A stretch of DNA of 64,000 nucleotides from Candidatus Caldilinea saccharophila (GTDB lineage: Bacteria > Chloroflexota > Anaerolineae > Caldilineales > Caldilineaceae), in the NCBI GenBank assembly GCA_016710365.1, contig JADJVW010000007.1, forward strand, positions 1 through 64,000, read 5' to 3'. Every line of letters begins with the position of its first letter. Within the stretch, counting starts at the first letter, position 1. Below, piece after piece: positions 12,723-27,670 of the stretch. The position numbers were made by a program, and so were the translations under genes. Below the pieces are notes generated by a model. That model had not been told where the DNA came from and did not search any database. It saw nothing but the letters and a program-made list of their open reading frames with translations.

Positions 12723-14603
12723 ATGGACGAGATGGGAACGAAGTTTCGTCGCTGGCAAATGCGGATTCTGAGCGCGCTGCTGGCCGTTGCGCTCGTGCTG
12801 CCTGCTGGCAATGCCATTGCTGCTCCCCATCTCCAGACTGGAGACGCGTTGCGGGATTGCAGCGCCGTCACCGAAGAGACGCTACAGGACGAACTCAACA
12901 CTGTCACCCAGCAGATCTTCTCCGCGCAGGTGCAGGCGCTTGACCTCGACGCGATCATTGCCCGGCAATGGGTCACGCTGGAGCTGGATGGCGCGATGGA
13001 CGAGGCGGTGGCGCTGGCGGTGGCGCGCGTGCAGAGCGAAACCGATCTGTGGAACAAGTTTCTGTCCGCGTGGTCGCCCGACCTGGCGCGCGAGTTGACG
13101 TTATCCGTGGCAACCTACACCCTCGACGCACCCACCTTCCGCACCGCGCTGGAGGGACTCGCCGCCGCGGTCTCGCGCGACATTGCCGGCGACCTGGTGC
13201 TGGCGTCGGCCGATTCGGCGTCGGCCGCGCTTTTCTGTATGCAGACCTTTATCGGCGCGAATTATTCGGCGGCATTGGTGCGAGCGTTCGAGAGTCGCGT
13301 CGAAGCCGCGACCACCAGCGCGCAGATCGTCGATGCCGGCGCGGCCAGCCCAGACATCCTGGCGATGATCGGCGAGCATCAGATGGCGTTGGGCGGCGTC
13401 GGCGTCATTATCGCCGCCCAGATCACGCGCAAGATCATGACCAGCGTCGCCCAACGCATTTCGCAGCGGGTGGCCGGACGCATCGCCGGCCGCGTCCTCG
13501 GCCGCGTGGGGACGACTGTCGTGCCGCTCGCCGGCTGGATCATCGGGGCAGGCATGATCGCCTACGACCTCTACGACAGCCGCGACGGCGCGCTCCCGCA
13601 AATCCAGACCTCGCTGACCTCCGCTGCGGTGAAGGCGGGGATTCGCGATGAGATCGCCGCCTCGATCCGGCCGGAGTTGCAAAGCGAAGTCCCGGAGTTG
13701 GCGCGCACAGTGGCAAATGACCTCTTTACCGAGTGGCGCACGGTCAAGCGCACCATCCGGCAGGTGCTGGAGCTGGCGGCAGAGGATGCGGCCTTTGCCG
13801 AGTTGCTTGGGTCGCTCCAGTCGCAGGAACAATTGGCGAAGCTCGTGCAACTCGTCGGCATCGTGCAAAATGCAGGTGGTCAGGCCGCACTCGACGCGGC
13901 CATTGCCGACGGCTCGCTGCAAAAGGTGGTCGCCTTGCCCGACGCCGCGGTGACGTTGGTGCGCGACAGTGGGTCACTCCAAACCGCACTCGCCTGGGAT
14001 GCCGCGGTAGGCAGCCGGCTGAGCGAGGTTGTGGCGCTGGAGCTACACAAACATCTGTCGCCCGATCAGGTGGATCGCACGCAGCTTGAGACATTGCTGG
14101 CGCTGCATGACAAGACTGCGGTGGCGCGATTGGCGCTCTTGTCGCCCGCACAGGCCGCGGAATTGCTCAAACTGGCCGACGCTAATCTCACCGCGCTGGC
14201 GAATCTGCTTACGCCCGACGACCTGGCGTGGCTTGCTATACAGTTGCCGGCCCTGTCCGCGGCGCAACGCAACCAGCTTGTCGCGCGCCTGCTGAGCCAG
14301 CCCGCGGTGATCGAATCGCTGCAACGGCTGGACAACGTCGCTCCGCTGGCCGGCGCAGACAATCTCGACGCCGCGATCACCTTCTTGACCAGCGCGCATG
14401 AAGGGCTTGACTATTGGGCCGACAGCGGCGCCGTGCTAACCGGTGCGGTCGCGCCCCAGTTATTTTGGGCCAAATATGGACTGTGGCCGACGGTTGGCGG
14501 CAGCGTCGGGCTGATGATGATCCTGCTGGTGGCGCTGCGCATCGCGTGGGGGCTGCTCAGTTGGCTCTTCCAGCCGCTCGGCCTCCTGCGTCGGCGAAAA
14601 TAG
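12723..14603 (+). CDS. Exported, C-terminally membrane-anchored protein of unknown family, paralog 1
   Basis: About 626 residues, no family recognised. A signal peptide (KFRRWQMR then LSALLAVALVLPAGNAIAA) is followed by an all-helical ectodomain with a conserved Cys in RDCSAVTEET. A second conserved Cys is in ALFCMQTFIGANYS. A central Gly/Arg zipper, QRVAGRIAGRVLGRVG, then VPLAGWIIGAGMIAYDLYD forms a hydrophobic or amphipathic hairpin near residue 270. The second half is helical with armadillo-like repeats such as ALPDAAVTLV and LLALHDKTAVARL. A transmembrane helix (VGLMMILLVALRIAWGLL) and a basic tail end the chain. The protein at 15064 shares this architecture and many motifs. The start is uncertain: ATGs at 12696, 12723 and 12732 are in frame, none with a strong ribosome site; 12723 gives the most sensible signal peptide. 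Confidence 0.7.
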   Translation: MDEMGTKFRRWQMRILSALLAVALVLPAGNAIAAPHLQTGDALRDCSAVTEETLQDELNTVTQQIFSAQVQALDLDAIIARQWVTLELDGAMDEAVALAVARVQSETDLWNKFLSAWSPDLARELTLSVATYTLDAPTFRTALEGLAAAVSRDIAGDLVLASADSASAALFCMQTFIGANYSAALVRAFESRVEAATTSAQIVDAGAASPDILAMIGEHQMALGGVGVIIAAQITRKIMTSVAQRISQRVAGRIAGRVLGRVGTTVVPLAGWIIGAGMIAYDLYDSRDGALPQIQTSLTSAAVKAGIRDEIAASIRPELQSEVPELARTVANDLFTEWRTVKRTIRQVLELAAEDAAFAELLGSLQSQEQLAKLVQLVGIVQNAGGQAALDAAIADGSLQKVVALPDAAVTLVRDSGSLQTALAWDAAVGSRLSEVVALELHKHLSPDQVDRTQLETLLALHDKTAVARLALLSPAQAAELLKLADANLTALANLLTPDDLAWLAIQLPALSAAQRNQLVARLLSQPAVIESLQRLDNVAPLAGADNLDAAITFLTSAHEGLDYWADSGAVLTGAVAPQLFWAKYGLWPTVGGSVGLMMILLVALRIAWGLLSWLFQPLGLLRRRK

Positions 14604-14617
14604 AGAAGCGATAGCAT

Positions 14618-14690
14618 ACGGATGACGCGGATTGGGCGGATCAACGCTGATCAAATCCGTGCAAATCCGTCCAATCCGCGTCATCCGCGT
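14618..14690. repeat. Dispersed inverted repeat, GGATTNGGCGGAT family, copy 1
   Basis: ACGGATGACGCGGATTGGGCGGAT is mirrored by ATCCGTCCAATCCGCGTCATCCGCGT about 20 bases later, forming a long imperfect hairpin between the paralog-1 gene and the YbjQ-like gene. Related copies are at 45897-45979 and 46467-46542. It may act as a terminator, but there is no T tract. Confidence 0.8.
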
Positions 14691-14714
14691 GCCATTTCCG
14701 AGGAGTATTCCAAT

Positions 14715-15050
<336 letters not shown>

Positions 15051-15063
15051 AAAGGTGAGGGGT

Positions 15064-16871
15064 ATGAAGATTTGCAACAAACGGTTGCAGCGTTGCCTGA
15101 GCGGGGTGCTGGTCGGCGTCCTGCTGATCAGCAATTCAGCGTTGTCGGCGACGTCGGTTTCCGCCGCGCCGGCGGCGCAAACCGGCGCCGGCGCCCAGTA
15201 TACGGTAGGCGACTGCGGTCGCATCGACCGCGCCCAACTGCGCAATGAGATCGAAGGGCACGTGCTGGCAGTGTTGCAAAACGAAGCGACCCCGCTCGAT
15301 GTCGATGAGATCGTGGCGCGCGCCTGGGCGGAAGTGGGTATGGATGCAGCCGTCGACGCGGCGGTCAGCGCGGCGGTCGACGACATCATGACGAGCGAGG
15401 ATTACCTCAACCGGCTCATCTCCGGCTGGTGGGGCGAGAAGGCGCAGGAATACGCCGAGCGCGTCGCCAATGATGCGTTTGGCTCGCCCGGCTTCCGCGC
15501 CAAGCTAGACCAGCTTTCGACCACGATCGGCGGCGAGGTCGCCAAACAGGTCGAGGCGCAGTTCGCCCAGGCCGCCTCGGTGGCGCTGCTCTGCCTGCAA
15601 GTCTATGTCGGCGAGCAATATTCGCAATCCTTCTTCTCCCTTTTTGCGCAGCGCGTGCAGCATGAGGCGCAGACGCTCGATCTGGAGCCGCTGGCCGCGC
15701 CCGAAGTGAGCGCCCTGACCGATCATCGCCTCGCGCTCGCCGGCGTGGGCACAATTCTGGCGACGCAGCTTGTCTATCGCCTGAGCCAGAAACTGGGCCA
15801 GAAGATCGCCCAGCGCGTGGCGGGCAAAGTGGTCGGGCGCATTCTGGGCAAGGCCGGCTCCTCGTTCATCCCCATCGCCGGGTGGATTCTGGGCATCGGT
15901 ATGATCGTGTACGACCTGTGGGAAGGCGGTCAGGGCGCGCTGCCACAGATCCAGGAGGGGCTGCAAAGCCAGGAAGTCAAGCTCAAGATTCAGCAGGAGA
16001 TCGCCGACGCAGTCAAGGATGATCTGCCGCAACAGGCGTCGATCATCGCGCTCGAAACTGCCGTCAGCCTGAGCGAGCAATGGCAGGGCTTCTGCACTGC
16101 CTACGAGTATGTCTGTGCCGTAGCCGAGGAGAATGACAGCTTCCAACGGCTGCTGGGTGAAGTCACGCTGAGTGAAATGGACAGCGTCGCCGCGTTGGTC
16201 AACTTCTACATGCGCCAACTGGGTCGCGCCGAGCTGGATCGCGCGCTGGCCGACGGCACGCTGACGATGCTGCTTGCCATGCCCGACGCGGCGTTGACCG
16301 TGCTCAGCGAGAGCCACAGCACCGCGGAGACTATCGCCTGGGCCACGCTGGCGGGCGATCAGCTCGATCGCGTGGCGGCGTGGGGCATTCATCGCCAGGC
16401 GCAGCCGGGCCGATTTCACCGCGGCAACCTTTGCCATGCTGATGACCCTGAACGAGGCCGCCGATGCGCAGAAGCTGCTGGCGCTCCCCGCGGACAAGCG
16501 CCGCGCTGCTCGACCTGCCGGGCGACGTGCTTGCCAAGCTGGTCGCAGTCGAGCCGGTGGCTGACCTCGACTGGCTGGCGGGGTATCTGCTCCTGCCGGG
16601 CCAGCAGCCGCAGACGATTGCAGAGGACGTGGTTGAAGGCCGGGTTTCGGTGGAAGCATTGCGCAGCCCCGCGCCGCTCGCGCCAGCCATCGCCGCCGCG
16701 CCCTCAGCAGAAATTGCTTTGAATCAGGCGGGCGCGGTCGAATTGGAAACCGCGCCCCCTGTCAACCGTGCGCCGGTGGATCCCAGCCTGTTGATCGTGC
16801 TATTGCTGCTCGTCGGCGCGGTCGGCGCCGGTGGGGCGGCCTGGCGCCGCGGTCGGCAACGCAATAGGTAA
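15064..16871 (+). CDS. Exported, C-terminally membrane-anchored protein of unknown family, paralog 2 (two frameshifts)
   Basis: About 601 residues after repair, paralog of the protein at 12723. The signal peptide is MKICNKRLQRCLSGVLVG with LLISNSALSATSVSAA. Shared features in the same order are an early Cys (GDCGRIDRAQ), DVDEIVARAW, ALLCLQVYVGEQYS with the second Cys, the Gly/Arg zipper QRVAGKVVGRILGKAG followed by IPIAGWILGIGMIVYDLW, GALPQIQEGL, LLAMPDAALTVL, and a C-terminal helix LLIVLLLLVGAVGAGG with basic end RRGRQRNR. It also has an extra Cys pair (GFCTAYEYVC). Frames break near 16411 (extra G; real frame reads ADFTAATFAMLM) and near 16504 (extra C; ALLDLPGDVLAKL). The ribosome site AAGGTGAGG precedes the ATG. 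No function is assigned. Confidence 0.7.
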
Positions 16872-17552
16872 GCGCAAACGTAGGTCGGGTTATTAACCCG
16901 ACGTGGCCTGTTGAACCGGGTGGATGATCTGATCGGGAGAGGCGCTGTCAGGCTGGTAGCCTGACCTACGGGGAAGGTGAGCGCAAACGTAGGTCGGGTT
17001 ATCAACCCGACGTAGCCTGTTGAACCGGGTGGATGATCTGATTGGGAGAGGGCTGTCAGGCTGGTAGCCTGACCTACTACGGGGAAGGTGAGCGCAAACG
17101 TAGGTCGGGTTATCAACCCGACGAGCCCGTTGAATCGGGTGCATGATCTGATTGAAGCAATGTCAGGCTGGTAGCCTGACCTACTACGGGGAAGGTGAGC
17201 GCAAACGTAGGTCGGGTTATCAACCCGACGTAGCCTGTTGAACCGGGTGCATGATCTGATTGGAAGCAATGTCAGGCTGGTAGCCTGACCTACTACGGGG
17301 AAGGTGAGCGCAAACGTAGGTCGGGTTATCAACCCGACGTAGCCTGTTGAACCGGGTGCATGATCTGATTGGAAGCAATGTCAGGCTGGTAGCCTGACCT
17401 ACGGGGAAGCGCAAACGTAGGTCGGGTTATCAACCCGACGTAGCCTGTTGAACCGGGTGGATGATCTGATTGGGAGAGGCGCTGTCAGGCTGGTAGCCTG
17501 ACCTACGGGGAAGGCGAGCGCAAACGTAGGTCGGGTTATCAACCCGACGTGG
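16872..17552. repeat. Tandem array of ~109-base units, each with two palindromes (6 full copies + 1 partial)
   Basis: Units beginning GCGCAAACGTAGGTCGGGTT start at 16872, 16981, 17092, 17199, 17308, 17409 and 17518, with spacings 109, 111, 107, 109, 101 and 109. Each full unit has one palindrome TCGGGTTATCAACCCGA and a second GTCAGGCTGGTAGCCTGAC, joined by TGTTGAACCGGGTGNATGATCTG. The array fills the gap between two converging genes (paralog 2 and the restriction-methyltransferase). Both palindromes could form hairpins in RNA from either side. It is not a CRISPR: the whole unit is conserved, with no unique spacers. Confidence 0.95.
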
Positions 17553-17576
17553 TAACTGCATCCGCTGTTGTATTGC

Positions 17577-20500
17577 TTACCTCATCCCGTCATACACTGC
17601 CAGCAGCGCCGCGCGCTTGGCCTTGCCCGCTGCATCGTCGGGGAAGAGCAGCGGGAAGGTGTGCAGGATGTGGGCGAATTCGCCGCGCGTCAACCCGCAG
17701 AGATGGGCGACCAGCGCGTCCAGTTCGTCGCGCAGGCGCTGGCGTGCGGTGGGGTCAGTGGCGCCGCTGGCCGGCGTCCACGCCTCGCCCATCACCGCCT
17801 GCCAGAGTGCGGCAAATTCCGGTCGCGTGCAGGTGAGGCGGGCGGCGCGGGGGACGATGGCGTCAAAGATGGGATCGCCGGGTGAGAATCGCGGCAGTGG
17901 CAATTCTTGCAGATAGAACATGTTGAGTGTCGTGCTCACGCGGTAACGAATTACAAAATCGAGCACGAATGAATTCAGAAGGCTGCAAACAAAAAGCTTG
18001 ATTCGCTCGTCGGCGTTGTCTTCGACAAGCACGGTAGTTGCGTTATTCTCGCACGCTGTGTGACGGGGGACGATTGCAGAAATTAGCGTCCGTTCATCGG
18101 TGGTTCTGGCAATTCGTCGATGTGCAACTCGATAGGTGTTTAACTGTTCTTGCTTAGCCTCAGGCAATGTCGTAAAGATATTCTCGGCAATCCAATACGC
18201 CGGCTGGGCAAAGTGTGCATCGAACTGATGGATCATCTTCCCTTCGTAGAAGACGAGTCCCGATCCATGTTGATTGAGCAGTTTTCGATCATTTGCAACG
18301 TCAAATTCTCGGTTTAATTTGATATTCCACTGATCCGTTCGATGGCCCAACAAAGGGAAAGCGCCATAGATGCGAGAAACTACGTCGGCGTCTTTCTGTG
18401 TTTGAAATTCCATAACGCTCAGCGAATCAGGGCTATAGCGTGCGATAGAGTCCAGGCGAACATAGACCAGATTCTTCTCATTCGTCACAAACTCTCCCAT
18501 GTCTTCCGGCGCCACCGCCACGCGTGGGTTGAACCGAAATGTTGCCCAGAAGCCATCGCTGGACTTGCCGCGCTGCGCGCCCAGTAGGGTAAATTTGAAC
18601 GAGTGATGCACTTCGGTGAAGAAGAAGCGCTCGTTGCTGAAGCTGTACAGGTACTCGATGCGCCCTTCCTCAAAGAGCATCTGGCGCAGCGCCTTCGTAC
18701 CCAGGTCAGTGTAGATGCCCGACGGGATCACCAGCGCCAGCCGCCCGCTGCGTTCGAGCAACGTGTAGGATCGCTCCACGAAGAGCTTGTGCGTGGCCGT
18801 GTCCCCGCGCCCCTGGCGCACAAAGTCGGACGATTGTTTGTAATAGGCCGCGGCCGCCTCGATGCGTCGCTGCTGCCGCGCCCATCCCGCCAGGATCGCG
18901 GCGTCGCCGGCGTTCAGTTCCGCGATGCGCGCCTCCACCTCGCCGCGCGTCAGCTTGCTCTCGATGCGTTCGTCGAATTGAGCATAATACTCGCGCAGGT
19001 CGGGCTTGACGATCTCCCACGGCGGGTTGCCTACGATGATTTCAAAGCCGCCCGCCTCGCCCAGCGACTGCCCCTGCGCGTCGACAAAGACTTCAGGGAA
19101 CTCCGCCACCCAGTGAAAGGGGACGCTGCGCCGCGACGTCGCCAAAGCGCCGGCCAGATCCGCGCCGAGGCTGGCCGTCACCTGCACAGTCAGGTCGCGG
19201 ATAGTCTCCAGCGTGGCGTCGTGCGGGTCGTTCTCGCTTTCCGGCCAGCGCCAGCCGCAGCGCGCAACTCCGCCAGCGCCGCGGCGTGCGCCTCCAGCCG
19301 CGCGTCGTCCGGCCCCGCGCCGATCAGCGAATTGCCCACCTTGACATTCTGGTTGAGAATCAGCGGCAGCCGGCGCTGGCTGGAGGGCATGTCGGCGATG
19401 GCGCGCATCATCAGGTTGACCGTCGCGATCTCCGCGGCCTGCGGGTCGAGGTCCACGCCGTAGAGGTGGTTTTCCAGAATGTAGCTGGGATAATTCTGCA
19501 ATCGATCCAGTTCGGCCGTCCACCGCGCCAGACGCAGCTCCCACTCGAAAGGCGTGGTGATGCCCTGTTTGAGCAGGGCGGCGTACTCCGTGCGGCGCGC
19601 TTGCTCCAGCCGCTCGAGCTCGCTGCGGTAGAACGCGGCCAGCACCTGATAGGCGTAGATCAGAAAGCTGCCGGAGCCGCACGCCATGTCGATCACGCGC
19701 AGATGGCGGATTTCTGTTGCGGTCAGGCGTGTGGCGTCGGGCAGCGCCGCGCCGTCGGGCTTGCCGTCCGCCGTGCCGTAGAGATAGCGCCCCAGCGAGT
19801 TATCGACCAGATACTGCACGATCACCTGCGGCGTGTAGTAGGAGCCTTGCTTCTTGCGCGTCTCCAGATTGTCCGCCGTCACCACCGCGCCGCCCACCTG
19901 CACCAGCGTCTTGCCCAGGTATTGCTCGTAGGTGTTGCCCATGATGTCGGCGGAGAGCGCCCGGTAGCGCGCCTCGTAGAGCTTGGCCGTCAGTTCGCCC
20001 AGCACAGCATCGCTCACCACCGCCTGGTCGGCCAGCCCGTAGGCAAAGAGGCCAGAGTTGTGCAGGTCGTCGAAAACGCGGAAAAGCTGCGCGTAGGACT
20101 GGTTGAGCGGGAAGGTGTAGGGGTTGCGCTGGCGCAGGTCGTAGATGCTCTGCAAGGTTCCCGGTGGTGCGATCAGGTGATCTTCGGCAAAGCGCACCAC
20201 CACCAGCCGGTCCAGAATGCGCTGCACCACCGAACGCAGCGTCTGTACGTCGAAGCTGCCATCCTCCCGCACAACCCACGGATTGGCAGCGCGGTTGGCG
20301 ACGATGTCCTGCGCCAGCCGCTCGCGCCAGGTGTTGATAAATTGGAGATAGGCCTCGTCCACATCGGCGCGGTGGCGCTGGTCGCTCAGCCGCTCCAGCC
20401 CGCCGTCGAGCACCCGTTCATAGGAAAGCTGCCAGAGCTGATCGAATTCATCGAGATAGGCAAAAGGCGCCTCAAATGAGAGCACCAGCCAGTCGCGGCG

Positions 20501-20950
20501 TGCGTTGAAGAGACGCAGCTTCTCAAAGTTGGTCAGGATCGCCCACACCCCACCATTCTGGAACGCATAGTTGATCGCCTGCTGCTCCTGTGGCGTGCGA
20601 TCCACGGCCATGCCCGGCAGGGCAAGCTGGCCCGGCGTCACGATGCCGGTGATCGTCTTGCTGGCCTCCTTCAACTCTTTGATCAGCCCGAAACGCTTGG
20701 CCTCCACAAAGATCGCCGCGCCTCCTTCGGGCAGCAGCGTGATGTCGGGCCGACCGGCCTCGGTGTAGAGTTCGTACTTGTAGCGTTGCGGCTCCTCGAT
20801 CGGCCAGCCCAGCGCTTGCAGCAGCGGATCGACAAACTGGTGCACGACGCCGGCCTCGGTCATGGTTTTGCGCTGGTCGGCGTCCAACGCGTTGTAGCGC
20901 TGGATCAGCGTCTCGATCTGTTTGCGGGCTGTGCTTTGGTTCGACGGCAT
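17577..20950 (-). CDS. Single-chain restriction-modification enzyme (type IIG/Eco57I-like N6-adenine methyltransferase with N-terminal nuclease), one frameshift
   Basis: About 1,124 residues. The N-terminal domain has a type I/III-like PD-(D/E)XK signature: RPDITL (Asp69) and FVEAKRF (Glu83, Lys85). A helical connector leads to the methyltransferase with SAM motif I DMACGSGSF (about residue 420), the segment ENHLYGVDLDPQAAEI, and catalytic motif IV VGNPPWEIVKP (about residue 640). The C-terminal half after LVIPSGIYTDLG is the target-recognition and specificity region. Cleavage and methylation in one chain is the type IIG/IIL layout, so no separate specificity or endonuclease gene is expected, and none is seen. 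The frame breaks near 19250, consistent with one missing base. Start at 20950 (MPSNQSTARKQ) is likely, though the ribosome site is weak. Confidence 0.85.
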
Positions 20951-21166
20951 GGCGTGCTGGCTCGCTGGCGGGGTGGAGGGTGGGTTTCGTTGCAGTGCTT
21001 TGCGTATCTCTACACCGATGATCGATGCGGGTGATCGATTCAGCCACATCACCCGCCAGATTATAGGATAACCCGGCGTGAACTGCAACCAGCACGGGAG
21101 TTTCGGGTCTACTTCAGGGTTGGGGTAAAGTTATTGTATAGGTCATCGCCTCCCCTTCCCGGTGCG

Positions 21167-21249
21167 TGTCAGAATTTTGGTAAGAACGCCCCCGGGGCTG
21201 GTCAAGAGGGCTTGGTTGAACAGGCCGCGTCTGACCAGCGGCAGGGGCG
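21167..21249 (+). repeat. Dispersed palindromic element, CCCCGGCGCTGGTCA family, copy A
   Basis: TCAGAATTTTGGTAAGAACG leads into CCCCCGGGGCTGGTCAAG, with the inverted partner TCTGACCAGCGGCAGGGGCG about 30 bases later. The same flank plus palindrome layout occurs at 42095-42198 (inverted orientation) and at 45487-45567. No coding content is evident. Confidence 0.7.
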
Positions 21250-21457
21250 CAACAAAAGCTCGACGCACCCTCCCCTGCCTGCCTTTTTTACACCGCAGCG
21301 CTGCTGTGGTATCATTTGACGTCCAATTTGCTGATTGTTCCCTGTTGGAAAGCTCCGCATTTTCCCTTCAAAGCAGAAGGTCTCCCGTCGTTGTCGACAG
21401 GGTGGGCCAGACGAATTTATTCCCGCTAAGAGATCGTAGTCAGAGCACCCTGCAAAA

Positions 21458-21486
21458 TTTACCGGCGTCGATCCACACGATACAAT
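21458..21486 (+). promoter_or_regulatory. Possible sigma-70 promoter for second gltB
   Basis: TTTACC at 21458-21463 and TACAAT at 21481-21486 are 17 bases apart, about 135 bases before the gltB ATG. A degenerate palindrome (21500-21545) lies just downstream, in the expected 5' leader. Confidence 0.4.
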
Positions 21487-21499
21487 CAGTACCCATCAT

Positions 21500-21545
21500 G
21501 GCACTTTCTCAGGTGACAGTCACTTTTGGAAGTGACTGCACCTCT
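21500..21545. repeat. Degenerate copy of CTCAGGTGACAGTCACT palindrome
   Basis: GGCACTTTCTCAGGTGACAG and TCACTT are followed by AAGTGACTGCACCT around the loop TTGG. It resembles the perfect 25-base inverted repeat at 39445-39500, with the outer right arm eroded. Confidence 0.65.
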
Positions 21546-21620
21546 GGGCAGCGACGAAGACTGCAAAGATAGAAAATCAGTGTATGAACGAAAGCCAAGT
21601 CGACGACGAGAGGAACGACT

Positions 21621-26242
<4,622 letters not shown>

Positions 26243-26289
26243 GGAATGGTCACCGACAACCCGGAGATAGCGAAGTTGCAAGTCGATAG

Positions 26290-26317
26290 TTGAAATTCCG
26301 CTGTCGCATGATACACT
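26290..26317 (+). promoter_or_regulatory. Sigma-70-like promoter of the RHH/MazF module
   Basis: TTGAAA at 26290-26295 and TACACT at 26312-26317 with a 16-base spacer, 45 bases before the antitoxin GTG. A direct repeat of GGTAG (26327 and 26355 regions) lies downstream and may be an autoregulatory site of the RHH antitoxin. Confidence 0.5.
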
Positions 26318-26361
26318 AATCTACAAGGTAGTGAACTGATTTGTGACTTGCGAGGTAGCTT

Positions 26362-26607
26362 GTGACCACCACAACAATTCGTATATCGCACCAAACCCAC
26401 GCAGCGCTGCGTGACATGGCGGGACAATCAGGGTTGACCATGCTGCAAGTCCTGGAGCAGGCAGTTGCTGTGTATCGTCGGCAGCAGCAGCTTGAGACGC
26501 TCAATGCGGCCTATGCGGCACTGCGCGAGAATCCTGTTGAGTGGGATCAGTTGCAGGAGGAGCGGGCGGCGTGGGATGTGACCCTGCCAGATAGCCTGGA
26601 GCAATAG
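26362..26607 (+). CDS. Ribbon-helix-helix antitoxin of a MazEF/PemIK-type pair
   Basis: An 81-residue protein that starts TTTTIRISHQTHAALRDMAG, a typical ribbon-helix-helix DNA-binding strand and helix, followed by LTMLQVLEQAVAVYRR. The acidic C-terminal tail (ENPVEWDQLQEERAAWDVTL) is the likely toxin-wrapping part. It starts with GTG at 26362, with GAGG about nine bases upstream. Its stop codon abuts the toxin ATG with no gap, so the pair is translationally coupled. It probably neutralises the MazF-like protein and represses its own promoter, as known for such pairs. Confidence 0.8.
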   Translation: MTTTTIRISHQTHAALRDMAGQSGLTMLQVLEQAVAVYRRQQQLETLNAAYAALRENPVEWDQLQEERAAWDVTLPDSLEQ

Positions 26608-26955
26608 ATGGACATCCAGCCACTGCGGGGACAGATCTGGCTGATTGATCTGAATCCAATCCGTGGACATGAGCAGGCTGGTACGCGGCCGGCGCTGGTT
26701 GTTTCCAACGATACCTTCAACCAAGGGCCGGCAGGATTGGTTTTCATCCTGCCATTGACGCGCACCGATCGGCGGATTCCGGCGCACATCCCCGTCGATC
26801 CGCCGGAGGGAGGCGTCAAAACACGTAGTTATGTATTGTGTGATGCCATCCGTTCGATCTCAAAAGATCGGTTCGTTGGTTCTGCATGGGGAACAGTGTC
26901 AGCGGAGACGATGCAGCAGGTGGAAGAGATGCTCCGCATCCTGATCGATTTGTAA
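26608..26955 (+). CDS. MazF/PemK-type mRNA endoribonuclease toxin
   Basis: A 115-residue protein with the family hallmarks GQIWLIDLNPIRGHEQAGTR (about residues 8-27), RPALVVSND, the LPLTRTDRRIPAHIP strand and VLCDAIRSISKDRF, ending TMQQVEEMLRILI. The catalytic Arg after G-x-E-x-x-G-x-R is present (Arg27). The family cleaves single-stranded mRNA at short motifs. The gene directly follows its antitoxin (TAG then ATG). It is intact, with normal length. Confidence 0.92.
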   Translation: MDIQPLRGQIWLIDLNPIRGHEQAGTRPALVVSNDTFNQGPAGLVFILPLTRTDRRIPAHIPVDPPEGGVKTRSYVLCDAIRSISKDRFVGSAWGTVSAETMQQVEEMLRILIDL

Positions 26956-27020
26956 AAGGCGTAACTTACTCGCCTGTGTGAATTTATGTCTATCAATCAG
27001 AACCGAATGAGGAGTGTATC

Positions 27021-27591
27021 ATGGCTGACTTTGTTTCGTTGACCTGTCCGTCATGCAACGGCAAATTGCAGATCGGCAAGGATTTGGAGCGCTTCGCCTG
27101 CGGCTATTGCGGCAGCGAATTCGCCGTGAATCGTGGGGGGGGTAGTCTCTCTGTCGCCGATGGTGGAGGGACTGAAGCGCGTCGAGAAGGGGGTTGACAA
27201 GACGGCGTCGGAGTTGGCGATTGTGCGGCTACAGAAGGAAGTTAATGCACTTAGCGAGCGCCTATCTAGCAGAGCGGCTCCACGAGAAAATTGGCTGTCG
27301 GGCACAGCCGGCTGCGGCGGATTTCTTGCCGTTGCAGGTATCATTGGTCTACTTGCTGGGGGCGCATCATATTTTGGGTCAGGATTGCTCTCGATATTAG
27401 TTGGTGCGGGATTGGTCTTTATTGGACTCAGACTTTTTGGTGAGTCGAATGAAGAAAAACAACTCAGTAAAGCTATTATCGAAAAACAGGCTGAGGATTG
27501 CAGAGCATCAGCAGATTGTCAAGTCATGAATGGTCGGCATCGCAATGGCCAAGCGGCAGCGGGGCATACACTGTTGCGTTTGCCCGGCTAA
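27021..27591 (+). CDS. Zinc-ribbon membrane protein with coiled coil (frameshift in G8 run)
   Basis: About 189 residues if one G is removed. The N-terminus LTCPSCNGKL ... FACGYCGSEFAV (about residues 8-37) is a CxxC-x17-CxxC zinc ribbon. After a GGG linker comes VEGLKRVEKGVDKTASELAI and a coiled coil (RLQKEVNALSERL), then two hydrophobic helices (GFLAVAGIIGLLAGGASYFG and LLSILVGAGLVFIGLRLF). The frame is lost in the run of eight G at 27135-27142, where seven would restore it. ATG at 27021 has GGAG nine bases upstream. Similar zinc-ribbon/coiled-coil proteins are common in Chloroflexota and cyanobacteria; the role is unknown. The C-terminal 30 residues are less convincing. Confidence 0.7.
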
Positions 27592-27670
27592 GCGTGGCCG
27601 AATCGGAAGTGCTGCCGCAGGTTTTCGTCCCAGTGTTGAAAACGGCGTAAAGGTTTCGGAGAAGCGAAGC

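Larger units (their letters stand above)
20951..21620. other. 670-base non-coding stretch with two dispersed repeats and a gltB2 promoter
   Basis: No gene is supported here. The stretch holds one copy of the CCCCGGNGCTGGTCA element (about 21167-21249), a degenerate copy of the CTCAGGTGACAGTCACT palindrome (21500-21545) and a likely promoter for the second gltB (21458-21486). Open frames inside it have no conserved features. Confidence 0.6.

Noticed and set aside
14622..14714. N-terminal extension of the YbjQ-like protein (MTRIGRINADQ...)
   Set aside because: It is encoded by a dispersed inverted repeat. A good ribosome site points to ATG at 14715.
16893..17332. Open frames on the minus strand encoding repeated NPTYVCAHLPRS-type peptides
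   Set aside because: These are translations of the palindromic tandem repeat; there is no start signal or independent conservation.
16872..17552. Possible CRISPR array
   Set aside because: Units are about 109 bases and conserved along their whole length. There are no short identical repeats with unique spacers, and no cas genes are present.
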